A stretch of DNA of 44,541 nt from Deltaproteobacteria bacterium (GTDB lineage: Bacteria; Desulfobacterota; Desulfobacteria; Desulfobacterales; B30-G6): the NCBI GenBank assembly GCA_022340465.1, contig JAJDNW010000001.1:1-44541 (forward strand), read 5' to 3'. Shown here one piece after another: positions 1 through 10,177 of the stretch; position 1 is the first letter of the stretch; each line of letters opens with the position of its first letter. A program made the translations under genes and the position numbers. The notes under the pieces were generated by a model. It did not search any database. It was not told the DNA's origin and was given only the letters and a program-made list of their open reading frames with translations.

Positions 1-119
1 GCCGGCCAGGCGACCCTCCGCAAAGGGCGCTTTGCCGTTGACAAGCACATGTTCAAGCTATACGAGTATCCCCGTACCAATATATCCCAACGTTGCACAA
101 ACCCACGGAGGACTACAAA

Positions 120-1454
120 ATGGCCCCCTCGACCGATTATCCGAAATTGCTGACACCCCTCCCCGGCCCCAAAGCCCAGGCCGTCCTGGACAAAGACCGG
201 CGGTTCATATCCCCCTCCTACACCCGGGGCTACCCTCTGGTTATCGAAAAAGGCGACGGCGTTCTCGTCACCGATGTGGACGGCAACGTCTTCCTGGACT
301 TTACCTCCGGCATCGCCGTCTGCAATACCGGACACCGGCACCCGGAAGTCGTCAAGGCTGTCAAGGACCAGGCAAATCGTTTCCTCCACATGTCGGGAAC
401 CGACTTTTATTACGCCATCCAGTCCGAATTGGCCGAGAAACTTGCCGGGATATCGCCGGGTGCGAGTGATCGGCGCGTGTTCTACAGCAACTCGGGCGCC
501 GAAGCCATCGAAGCCGCCCTGAAGCTGGTGCGCTACCACACAAAACGCTCCCTGATCATCTCTTTTTTCGGCTCGTTCCACGGCAGGACCATGGGCGCCC
601 TCTCCCTTTCGGCCTCCAAATCGATTCACGAAAAAGGGTTCGCCCCGCTGGTGCCCGGCATCACCCATGTCCCCTACGGCTACTGTTACCGTTGCCCCTA
701 CAACCTCACCCACCCCGCATGCGACACCTATTGCGTGGACTGGATCAGGGAGGACCTTTTCAAACGAACCATGCCCCCCGAAGAGGTGGCCGCGGTTTTT
801 TCCGAACCGATCCAGGGCGAGGGCGGCTACATCGTTCCACCTGCCAGTTTTCATGAAAAGCTGCAGGCCCTTTGCCGGGAGTTCGATATCCTGTACGTGG
901 CCGACGAGATCCAGACCGGCATGGGCCGAACCGGAAAAATGCTGGCCTGCGAACACTTCGGCATCGACCCGGACATCTTCACCCTGGCCAAGGGCATCGC
1001 CTCGGGCATGCCCCTGGGGGCCATGATCGCCCGGTACGACATCATGGACTGGGCGCCCGGATCCCACGCTTCCACCTTCGGCGGCAACCCCGTGAGCTGC
1101 TCGGCCGCCCTGGCGACCATCCGGGTCCTGCAGGACGGCCTGATTCAGAATGCCGAAACCATGGGAGCGTATTTTAAAAAGCAGCTGCGGGCCTGTCAGC
1201 AGGAATTTGAGTTGATCGGTGATGTGCGCGGCCTCGGGCTGATGCTGGGCGTCGAGCTCGTCAGGGACCGCGAAAAAAAGACCAAGGCCGTCGAGGAAAG
1301 GGACAGGCTGGTGCATGCCTGCTTCAAGAGGGGGCTTCTGATTCTGGGGTGCGGGGAAAACAGCGTGCGTTTCATCCCCGGCCTGACCGTTTCCAAAACG
1401 GAAATCGACCGGGCCCTGTCCATCTTCGCCGAATCGCTCAAGGAGTGTTCATGA
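120..1454 (+). CDS. Class III PLP aminotransferase (GABA/acetylornithine type)
   Basis: Fold-type I, PLP-dependent transaminase of 444 aa that moves an amino group from an omega-amino acid or amine to a keto acid in the cytoplasm. Seen: the cofactor-binding stretch VADEIQTGMGRTG and the PLP-lysine motif LAKGIASGMPLGA with Lys291; an SNSGAEAIEAALK phosphate-binding loop lies N-terminal. An insertion near residues 185-200 carries four cysteines (YCYRC...ACDTYC), which I associate with the archaeal-type GABA aminotransferase subgroup. ATG at 120 is preferred because GGAG at 107-110 lies 9 bases upstream; an in-frame TTG at 93 would add nine residues. The stop overlaps the next start (ATGA). Substrate cannot be fixed from sequence; amines from the nearby polyamine importer are a plausible but unproven source. 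Confidence 0.9.
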   Translation: MAPSTDYPKLLTPLPGPKAQAVLDKDRRFISPSYTRGYPLVIEKGDGVLVTDVDGNVFLDFTSGIAVCNTGHRHPEVVKAVKDQANRFLHMSGTDFYYAIQSELAEKLAGISPGASDRRVFYSNSGAEAIEAALKLVRYHTKRSLIISFFGSFHGRTMGALSLSASKSIHEKGFAPLVPGITHVPYGYCYRCPYNLTHPACDTYCVDWIREDLFKRTMPPEEVAAVFSEPIQGEGGYIVPPASFHEKLQALCREFDILYVADEIQTGMGRTGKMLACEHFGIDPDIFTLAKGIASGMPLGAMIARYDIMDWAPGSHASTFGGNPVSCSAALATIRVLQDGLIQNAETMGAYFKKQLRACQQEFELIGDVRGLGLMLGVELVRDREKKTKAVEERDRLVHACFKRGLLILGCGENSVRFIPGLTVSKTEIDRALSIFAESLKECS

Positions 1455-2077
1455 AAACAGCTCGCAGCGCAGCCGGCTGCATGATCCTGCTCATCATTTT
1501 TTCATCAGCCGCTTCTGCAGGGGATCTTCCGAAATTTTTCCTGTCGATCAGGCTGGCTGAAAATGGCGAATCGAACGTGCAGGGCCACCGGGGCCTGATC
1601 TTCGACAGCCGCTATTTCCTTACCGATCGCTTCGATTTAGGTTTATCTTATCAGCTGACGGATCCTCAAAGGATCGGTATGCCCTCCAAGATCGAAAACC
1701 GTTTATCTTCGGGAAGCATATCGAGTGAAGCCACCAGGCAAGTCTGTTCCTTTTATTCGCTGTACCACCCTTTTGCAAGGGATCGAACCGTCGATTATTA
1801 TTTGGGCGCAGGCATCAATCTTCAACTGTTACATGTCGAAGACATCGTGGATGAGGATTACAGGGTTACATCGGAAACACCCCCTGCACTGGGCGTTAGC
1901 GCTAAAACGGGCGCAAATTGGTTTTTCCACGAAAATATAGGCTTAACCCTCGACGCAGAAGTCGGAACCCTGTTTCATGACTATTCAGCAAAAGAGCGGC
2001 ATACAGGATTGTCTGCGGATTTTAAATCACCCTGGCTTGTAGGTCTTCTAAGCATCGGCATCAGTTTCCGCTTTTAG
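1451..2077 (+). CDS. Outer-membrane beta-barrel protein, OmpW-like
   Basis: Protein of 208 aa with a clear signal peptide: basic start, hydrophobic core (MILLIIFSSAASA), likely cut after Ala-Ser-Ala near residue 24. The mature part alternates polar and hydrophobic residues in short stretches (for example DRFDLGLSYQLTDP) and ends in GISFRF, the terminal aromatic typical of outer-membrane barrels recognised by the Bam machinery. The start codon overlaps the aminotransferase stop by four bases, so the two are probably translationally coupled. A longer in-frame start near 1349 would lie inside the upstream gene and destroy the signal peptide. Specific function unknown; OmpW-like is a guess from length and strand pattern. 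Confidence 0.7.
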   Translation: MKTARSAAGCMILLIIFSSAASAGDLPKFFLSIRLAENGESNVQGHRGLIFDSRYFLTDRFDLGLSYQLTDPQRIGMPSKIENRLSSGSISSEATRQVCSFYSLYHPFARDRTVDYYLGAGINLQLLHVEDIVDEDYRVTSETPPALGVSAKTGANWFFHENIGLTLDAEVGTLFHDYSAKERHTGLSADFKSPWLVGLLSIGISFRF

Positions 2078-2085
2078 GAAAAGGG

Positions 2086-2370
2086 TTATTTGTCCACCGT
2101 GTCCCGGGAAGCCATCACCTCCGCCGCTGCGATGACAATGTGCGCACCCAGACGACTGCGGTTTGCCTCTTTTCCTTGCTTTTTTCCTGCGGCGGGGTCA
2201 TTTGATTGCTCATCTCAATCAACATGCGGACGTTGGCCATGGTCCCGGCAAGCTGCGAGGCAATGGCGCGCATGCCCATGATGTCCACCTGGTCGAAATA
2301 GTCCGGTCGCTCGTGCTGCACAACCAGCACACCGAGTCTTTCGGTTCCGCGGCAATCGTTGGGCCGTATT
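2086..2370 (-). pseudogene. Decayed GAF-domain fragment, ptsP (EI-Ntr) type
   Basis: Read on the minus strand, 2336-2211 encodes LGVLVVQHERPDYF, then MRAIASQLAGTMANVRMLIEM. This matches the end of the GAF domain of PtsP-type phosphoenolpyruvate phosphotransferases, where the consensus is of the form GVLVVQ...(M)xLRAIASQLAGxIENARLL. There is no start, the frame is closed by a stop (TAA) about 11 codons upstream, and a frame change is needed to reach the terminal stretch near 2160-2086. It lacks the PTS enzyme I domains. I read it as a gene remnant filling the 363-base gap between the barrel gene and glnE. It lies in a nitrogen-regulation cluster, where a ptsP gene would be at home. Confidence 0.6.
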
Positions 2371-2440
2371 TGGGGTTATAGACCCGTGTCTTTTTGCCCC
2401 GTGATATACAAAAAGCCCCGATTGTGATACATGCCCGGTT

Positions 2441-5347
2441 ATGGCTATATCGCAAAAAACACCCCTTCCCGCGGAAATAGCCGACAGCGCCGGAGAAAAA
2501 CTGGACGCATGCCGGCGGGCCATCGATGCCGGGGGGAGATCCCTCGACACCCCTCTGACCGACCTTCCCGCGGTCCGCCACGTCTGGGGATTCAGCGAAT
2601 TCGTCTCCAGAATGTGCACCAGGAGCCCCGGCATCCTCGTCAGCCTGGTGAACAGCGGTGATCTCGAGACCCGGTATGGGCAGGGTGAGTACCTGTGGAG
2701 GCTGGAGGCTATGGAAGCCGTCGCGGAAGGAAATCCGGTTCCGCTGCTTCAGCAGCGCCTGCGGCACTTCAGGTGCCGGGAGATGATCCGCATCGCCTGG
2801 CGGGACCTGGGGGGCCTGGCCGACCTCGACGAGACCCTGACGGACCTTTCAGGCCTGGCCGATGCCTGCCTCGAGTACGCCCTTGCCGTCCTTTATGACC
2901 GGCAGTGCAGGACCCTGGGCGTCCCTTTTTCCATCGACGGCATCCAACAATTTTTAGTCGTGCTGGGGCTGGGCAAGCTCGGCGGCGAAGAGCTCAATTT
3001 TTCATCGGATATCGACCTCATATTCGCCTACGACCGGCCGGGAAAAACGTCAGGCGGCCAACAGACCATCACCAACGAAGACTTTTTCGTACGGCTTTGT
3101 CGCAGCCTTATCCGCACGCTGGGGGAAAGCGGCGCCGATGGCTTTGTGTTCCGCGTGGACATGCGTCTGAGACCGGACGGGGAGAACGGGCCGCTGGTGA
3201 TGAGCTTCGACAACATGGAAGAATACTACCAGCGCCACGGGAGGGAATGGGAACGCTATGCCTGGATAAAGGCCAGGGTGGCGGCCGGAGACAAACAGGC
3301 GGGCAAGCGGCTGATCGAACGCCTGAAACCGTTTGTTTACAGGCGCTACTTGGACTTCGGCATTTTCGAATCGCTCCGGGACATGAAGCAAAAGATTGCC
3401 CTGGAGGTCAAGCGCAAGAGCATGGAAGACGATATCAAACTGGGTCCCGGGGGCATTCGTGAAATTGAATTTTTTGGACAGGTGTTCCAGCTGATACGGG
3501 GTGGCGTCACCCCCGGGCTCCAGGACCGCCGCATCCGCAGCGTATTGCCGACCCTGGTCCATGAGGGCTATATCGAGCAAGGCGTCTGCACGGAGCTGAT
3601 CGAAGCCTATCGATTCCTGCGCCGCACCGAACACCGTCTACAGGAATTCAACGATCAGCAGACCCACCGGCTTCCCGAAGGCAGCCCGGCCCGGGCCAGG
3701 CTGGCCCTTTCCATGGAATTTTCAGATTGGGAATCGTTTCTGCTGCGGTTGGACCGCCACCGGGGACGCGTCCAGGCCCATTTCGGCAAGCTGCTTGAAA
3801 CCGAGCGGTCGGTCGCCGTCGATTGTGACGACGATGCCAACCGGGAAGAGCTGGCCTGCCTGTGGCAGGACCTCGACACCGGCCGGCCCGCGCTGGAGGC
3901 CCTGGCCCAGTCGGGATACGATGTACCGGAAGAAGTGCTCAACACCCTGGTACAATTCAAAAACAGTCCCAGGACCCGCGCCTTGAGCTATGGCGGAAGG
4001 GAGCGCATCGACAAGCTGATACCGCTGCTACTCGAAGGGGCGACTGTCTCGAACAAGCCGGCCGTCATCGTCCAGCGCATCACCGGCCTGCTGGAGGCGA
4101 TCGAACGGCGCACCAACTACCTGGCCCTGCTGGTCGAAAATCCCAACATCCTGGAGCATCTCATCCGCCTGGCGGATGCCAGCCCGTGGATCATCACCTT
4201 TTTATCGCGTCATCCGGTGCTTCTGGACGAGTTACTGGATAGCCGGAGGCTCTATTCCCCGCTCGACAGGGGCAGGCTCCAGCAGGAACTCAGGGAAACC
4301 ATGGCCCGGATCGATAAGGACGATCTGGAGTACCAGATCGAGGCCCTGTGCATCTTCCGACAGGTGAACACCCTCAAGGTGGCGGCCGCCGACATTACCG
4401 AAGTCCTGCCGCTCATGAAAGTCAGCGATTACCTGTCCGACCTGGCGGAAATCATCGTGGATCATGTGGTGAACCTGTGCTGGAATCATCTGACCGCCAG
4501 GCACGGCCTGCCCGTGGCCCGCATGGGCGACGCGACCTGCACCAGAGGCTTTGCCGTCATCGCTTACGGCAAGTTGGGCGGCCTGGAACTGGGCTACGGT
4601 TCCGATCTGGACCTGGTATTCATTCATGCCGGTGCCGGCGGACTGACCCGCGGCGAAAAACACCCCATTGAAAATTCGCAGTTTTTCTCCAGGTTGGGCC
4701 AGCGGGTTATCCACGTCCTCACGGCCAACACGCCGGCCGGAAAAATCTACGATATCGACATGCGCCTGCGGCCCAGCGGCAGCTCGGGTATTCTGGTCAG
4801 CCAGTTCGAGGCCTTCGAGACCTATCAGGCTCAGGATGCATGGACCTGGGAGCACCAGGCGCTGCTGAGGGCAAGGGCGCTTGCCGGGGACGGCGGACTG
4901 ATCGACTGGTTCGAACAAACACGCAAAAAAATCCTGATACGCAAAAAAGATCCGCAAAAATTGCGGCGCGAGGTCGTGGAAATGCGCAAGCGCATGCGCA
5001 AATCCCTGTTGAAATACGACCCCGGCACCTTCGACATCAAACAGGGACAGGGCGGCATGGTGGATATCGAATTTCTGGTGCAATACCTCATCCTGCTGCA
5101 CGCCCATGATTTTCCCGAACTTACGACTTATTCAGACAATGTCAGACAGATAAGGGCCCTCGAAAAAGCCGGCATTCTGAATGAAAACAACGCCTACCTG
5201 CTGCGCAGAGCCTATCTCGTCTACCGTGCCACCACGCACCGGCTGAATCTCAAAGAGGCATCCACCGCCCTCTCCGAGGGAACCTACCGGAACCTCCGCA
5301 GGCGGATATCGGACGTCTGGTCGGAATATCTCGGCCCGGACGGTTAA
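2441..5347 (+). CDS. glnE: Bifunctional glutamine synthetase adenylyltransferase/deadenylase
   Basis: Cytoplasmic enzyme of 968 aa that adds AMP to, and removes it from, the conserved tyrosine of glutamine synthetase in response to PII. Two nucleotidyltransferase halves are visible. The N-terminal half has LGKLGGEELNFSSDIDLIF (about residues 175-195) and GGIREIEF. The C-terminal half has YGKLGGLELGYGSDLDLVF (about 705-725) and GGMVDIEFLVQ. Each half keeps the G-S-D-x-D metal site, as SSDID and GSDLD. Length is normal for the family. ATG 2441 is the only ATG after an in-frame stop at 2402, but no good ribosome-binding site precedes it. Its target tyrosine is present in the GlnA of this window, so the pair fits. 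Confidence 0.95.
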   Translation: MAISQKTPLPAEIADSAGEKLDACRRAIDAGGRSLDTPLTDLPAVRHVWGFSEFVSRMCTRSPGILVSLVNSGDLETRYGQGEYLWRLEAMEAVAEGNPVPLLQQRLRHFRCREMIRIAWRDLGGLADLDETLTDLSGLADACLEYALAVLYDRQCRTLGVPFSIDGIQQFLVVLGLGKLGGEELNFSSDIDLIFAYDRPGKTSGGQQTITNEDFFVRLCRSLIRTLGESGADGFVFRVDMRLRPDGENGPLVMSFDNMEEYYQRHGREWERYAWIKARVAAGDKQAGKRLIERLKPFVYRRYLDFGIFESLRDMKQKIALEVKRKSMEDDIKLGPGGIREIEFFGQVFQLIRGGVTPGLQDRRIRSVLPTLVHEGYIEQGVCTELIEAYRFLRRTEHRLQEFNDQQTHRLPEGSPARARLALSMEFSDWESFLLRLDRHRGRVQAHFGKLLETERSVAVDCDDDANREELACLWQDLDTGRPALEALAQSGYDVPEEVLNTLVQFKNSPRTRALSYGGRERIDKLIPLLLEGATVSNKPAVIVQRITGLLEAIERRTNYLALLVENPNILEHLIRLADASPWIITFLSRHPVLLDELLDSRRLYSPLDRGRLQQELRETMARIDKDDLEYQIEALCIFRQVNTLKVAAADITEVLPLMKVSDYLSDLAEIIVDHVVNLCWNHLTARHGLPVARMGDATCTRGFAVIAYGKLGGLELGYGSDLDLVFIHAGAGGLTRGEKHPIENSQFFSRLGQRVIHVLTANTPAGKIYDIDMRLRPSGSSGILVSQFEAFETYQAQDAWTWEHQALLRARALAGDGGLIDWFEQTRKKILIRKKDPQKLRREVVEMRKRMRKSLLKYDPGTFDIKQGQGGMVDIEFLVQYLILLHAHDFPELTTYSDNVRQIRALEKAGILNENNAYLLRRAYLVYRATTHRLNLKEASTALSEGTYRNLRRRISDVWSEYLGPDG

Positions 5348-5368
5348 ACCAAGTCCTGCGGTCATCGT

Positions 5369-5412
5369 TACAAAATTGTAGTATTTTTTCGCCGAACCTG
5401 ACAATTTTGTAA
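5369..5412 (+). promoter_or_regulatory. Candidate two-site enhancer upstream of glnD
   Basis: Seen: TACAAAATTGTA (5369-5380), a 5-base inverted repeat with a 2-base centre, then a 19-base gap and GACAATTTTGTAA (5400-5412). The sites start 31 bases apart, about three helical turns, and lie 104-147 bases upstream of the predicted sigma-54 start site. The same two-site order and gap recur upstream of the aldehyde oxidoreductase gene (24069-24112). A further dyad, TTGTTCCAACAA, lies at 5442-5453. The arms together (TTACAAAATTGT/ACAATTTTGTAA) could also form an AT-rich hairpin after glnE, but there is no T-tract of the usual kind. Binding protein unknown. Confidence 0.5.
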
Positions 5413-5489
5413 AGGGCCACCACGAAAACCGACATGAAAAATTGTTCCAACAAACTGTATTTTAACAATTATTTCATTTTAAGCCAGAG

Positions 5490-5505
5490 TGGCATGCTGC
5501 TTGCT
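5490..5505 (+). promoter_or_regulatory. Sigma-54 promoter for glnD
   Basis: TGGCATGCTGCTTGCT fits the -24/-12 consensus TGGCACG-N4-TTGCT, with GG and GC separated by exactly 10 bases. The predicted transcription start is near 5516, 16 bases before ATG 5532 and 37 bases before ATG 5553. A sigma-54 activator gene lies in the same cluster at 10178-11701. Confidence 0.75.
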
Positions 5506-5552
5506 TTTATAGATGGCACATTGATGAGTCCATGCCCAACAGGGATTGTAAG

Positions 5553-8168
5553 ATGACGAAACCATATCTGCAAATATCAAACAAACTGAAAACAGATCGA
5601 GAAAAGCTCATTGCCTCCATCGACCGTCTGCCGGTGATCGATTTTTTGCAAAGCCACAGCCTGATCCTGGACAGCTATTTCCAGCAGAGCTTCGAAGAAA
5701 GCATGGTGGGTCCCAGGATCGGCCTCAATAAAAATCCCTATGCCATCATTGCCCTGGGCGGTTACGGCAGGGAAGAACAGTGCGTGCATTCCGATGTCGA
5801 CATTCTTTTCCTGTTTAAAAAGCACATTCCCGATGAAGCCGTCAGCCTGATCCAGGAAATCATTTACCCGCTGTGGGATCTCGGGCTCCAGGTCGGATAC
5901 GCCACCCGGACGCTGAGTGAGTGCATCGGCCTGGCCCGCAAGGACTATGAAATACTGACCCCCCTGCTGGACGCCCGGTTTATCTGCGGCATGTCCCTGC
6001 TGTTTTCCGAACTCATGACGGCAACCAGGGAAAAAATTCTGCGAAAGATGTCTAAAAAAGTCGTCGCCTGGCTGGTCAGGACCAATGCGGAACGCCACCA
6101 GCATTTCGGCGACTCCACCTACCTTCTCGAACCCAACCTGAAGGAAGGACAGGGTGGATTGCGGGATTACCACACCATGCTCTGGATCGGACGCATCAAG
6201 ATGAACATTCGGCAGGCCAGGGATCTGGAGTATTTCGGCTACCTCTCCCACGACGAATACCTGACTGTTACCGAAGCGCTCTCCTTCATATGGAACGTGC
6301 GCAACCGGCTCCATCTGCAAGCCGGCCGCAAGATCGACCAGCTTTATTTCGAAAACCAGATCAAGCTGGCCCAGTCTCTTAATTTCAAAAGCACCAATGG
6401 GCTTCAGCCCGTTGAAAAATTTCTGGGAACGCTGCACAGCAAAATGGACTTTATGAAGCAGCAGCACCTCATGTTTCTGAGAGAACACGCTTTGACCAGG
6501 AAACCACGCTATAAAATCAAATCCAAAAAGAACCCGGGCATCGAAAGCATAAGAACAAAGGGCGACACCCTGGAATTCAGCTCTTCCGAAGCCATCCTGC
6601 AGCAACCGGGGCTGTTGATCAACATATTCGAGGAAAGCACCAGGATGAGCCTGCCGCTCAGCGCCGAGGCCAAGCGCATGGTGAGCGAATTCAGCTACCT
6701 GGTCAACAATCGGTTCAGATCTTCCGAAACCGTGGTCGAGTCTTTCGAAACGGTACTGAAAGAACCCGCCCCCACGTTCAACGTTCTCAGAGAAATGCTG
6801 AACACCGGCTTTCTGGTGAAACTGATTCCCGAAATGAAGGGCATCGCCAACAGAATTCAATACGACGAATACCACCTCTACCCGGTAGACAAGCACCTTC
6901 TGCGCACGGTGCAGGCTCTGAAAAGATTCAACAGCGACCTGGATGAATCCGGCTGCTCCCTGTGTGGAAAGATATGGAAGGGGTTGAAGAACCGTAAGCT
7001 GCTGCTGTGGGCCGCCCTGCTCCATGATATCGGCAAGGGCGAGTTGGGTAAGGACCACTCCAGTGCGGGGGCCGTTATAACCCGCCGGATTCTGAAAAGA
7101 TTCGGCTACCAACCCAAAGACATCGATACCGTCGCTTTTCTCGTTCAGGAGCACCTTTTGCTGGTCAAGATCGCCACCCGACGCGACATTCACGATGAGG
7201 AAACCGCCATCCACTGCGCCAGAATCATCAAAAAGATCAGCAGGCTGCAAATGCTATACCTCCTGACCGTCGCCGACTGCGTCTCCACCGGGCCCAATGC
7301 CTGGAATGAATGGACCGCAACCCTTTTGAGGGATTTCTTTCTCAAAATCGCCAATGTGTTGACAAAGGGAGAATTGGCAACACAGCGTGCGGTGAAGGCC
7401 TCGGAGCACAAAAAGGAGATCGTGCTGGCATCCGCCACCTCGAAAGCCGGCAAAGAGGAGTTGGAGAAGTTGTACCACTATATGTCGCCCCGTTACCTGC
7501 TCTACACGCCGGACGAGGAAATCCTGACGGATATTGAACTGTACCGGAAACTGGGCGACCGTTCCTTCGTTTGGGACATCTCCCGCAACCGGATGGTCGA
7601 CTCGAGAACGGTGAGGATCTGTGCCCAGGACCGCCCGGGTCTGTTTTCCCAAATTGCCGGCAGCTTCACCCTGAACAATCTCGACATTCTCAACGCCCAG
7701 ATTTTCACCTGGCGCAACAACCTGGCCCTGGACATTTTTTACGTCAAGCCGCCGCCGGACAAACTTTTCGAAAAGGAGCACTGGGAGCGAGCGGAAAGGG
7801 ATTTTCAAAAAGCCCTCGCCGGCGACCTGGATCTCTCCGCAAAACTGGCCGAGAAAATAAAGACCCGCCGGACCATCAGCCCCAAGGTGTCCAAGGTGCC
7901 GCACCGCATCGTCGTGGACAACCACAGCTCCAGCTTTTTTACCATTATCGAGGTGTTCACCTACGATTTCCCCGGGCTGCTTTTTACCGTTACGGATGCC
8001 CTTTACAGGGCCGGGCTGGACATATGGGTCGCCAAGATATCCACCAAGGTGGACCAGGTGGTGGATGTTTTCTACGTCAGGGATTTTGATGGACAAAAAG
8101 TGGATTCAGAGGAGCAGGCCGATGCCATCAAAGCCGCCATTGATGCACGTCTCCCCAAGATCGTCTAA
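5553..8168 (+). CDS. glnD: PII uridylyltransferase/uridylyl-removing enzyme
   Basis: Glutamine sensor of 871 aa that uridylylates PII when nitrogen is scarce and deuridylylates it when glutamine is high. Domains in order: nucleotidyltransferase with GGYGREEQCVHSDVDILFLF (around residues 68-88); a central region with EPNLKEGQGGLRDYH; an HD phosphohydrolase with LLHDIGKGELG (about residue 490); two C-terminal ACT domains (about 685-740 and 790-860; DRPGLFSQIAGSFT, then YDFPGLLFTVTDALY). ATG 5553 is chosen because AGGG at 5541-5544 is well spaced and the leader from the sigma-54 start is of sensible length; ATG 5532 adds seven residues. It lies 93 bases before its substrate gene glnB. Confidence 0.95.
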   Translation: MTKPYLQISNKLKTDREKLIASIDRLPVIDFLQSHSLILDSYFQQSFEESMVGPRIGLNKNPYAIIALGGYGREEQCVHSDVDILFLFKKHIPDEAVSLIQEIIYPLWDLGLQVGYATRTLSECIGLARKDYEILTPLLDARFICGMSLLFSELMTATREKILRKMSKKVVAWLVRTNAERHQHFGDSTYLLEPNLKEGQGGLRDYHTMLWIGRIKMNIRQARDLEYFGYLSHDEYLTVTEALSFIWNVRNRLHLQAGRKIDQLYFENQIKLAQSLNFKSTNGLQPVEKFLGTLHSKMDFMKQQHLMFLREHALTRKPRYKIKSKKNPGIESIRTKGDTLEFSSSEAILQQPGLLINIFEESTRMSLPLSAEAKRMVSEFSYLVNNRFRSSETVVESFETVLKEPAPTFNVLREMLNTGFLVKLIPEMKGIANRIQYDEYHLYPVDKHLLRTVQALKRFNSDLDESGCSLCGKIWKGLKNRKLLLWAALLHDIGKGELGKDHSSAGAVITRRILKRFGYQPKDIDTVAFLVQEHLLLVKIATRRDIHDEETAIHCARIIKKISRLQMLYLLTVADCVSTGPNAWNEWTATLLRDFFLKIANVLTKGELATQRAVKASEHKKEIVLASATSKAGKEELEKLYHYMSPRYLLYTPDEEILTDIELYRKLGDRSFVWDISRNRMVDSRTVRICAQDRPGLFSQIAGSFTLNNLDILNAQIFTWRNNLALDIFYVKPPPDKLFEKEHWERAERDFQKALAGDLDLSAKLAEKIKTRRTISPKVSKVPHRIVVDNHSSSFFTIIEVFTYDFPGLLFTVTDALYRAGLDIWVAKISTKVDQVVDVFYVRDFDGQKVDSEEQADAIKAAIDARLPKIV

Positions 8169-8179
8169 CTTCAGGGTAA

Positions 8180-8599
<420 letters not shown>

Positions 8600-8716
8600 C
8601 GGCCGCGTTCACGACCATAGCAGGCCCGGCGCACTTCCTGAACAATGGGAAAATGACAGCATGCACGTTTGACGAACAAAAAGGTAATCCAAATCCCACT
8701 ATCAAAGGAGAAAAAA

Positions 8717-10129
<1,413 letters not shown>

Positions 10130-10133
10130 ACGC

Positions 10134-10170
10134 AAAAACGGCCCGGCGCTATGATCGCCGGGCCGTTTTT
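10134..10170. terminator. Bidirectional intrinsic terminator between glnA and the nifA-like gene
   Basis: A perfect 15-base stem: AAAAACGGCCCGGCG (10134-10148) and CGCCGGGCCGTTTTT (10156-10170) around a 7-base loop. The T run on one side and A run on the other let it work for both convergent genes. Confidence 0.92.
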
Positions 10171-10177
10171 TTCCCCG

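Noticed and set aside
38-66. TTGACA with TATACG or TACGAG as a promoter for the aminotransferase
   Set aside because: The -10 is weak at every spacing and the sequence may be coding for an upstream gene.
1-153. A frame open from the window edge to a stop at 151-153, and a minus-strand reading of VLVNGKAPFAEGRLAG at 1-50
   Set aside because: Either could be the tail or head of a neighbour gene, but the plus frame becomes basic and unlike protein after about residue 25, and the minus frame has a stop just upstream. The edge does not allow a choice.
5577-7250. A 557-codon minus-strand frame inside glnD
   Set aside because: It is the antisense of a confident gene in high-GC DNA; composition is unlike a protein and no start signal is seen.
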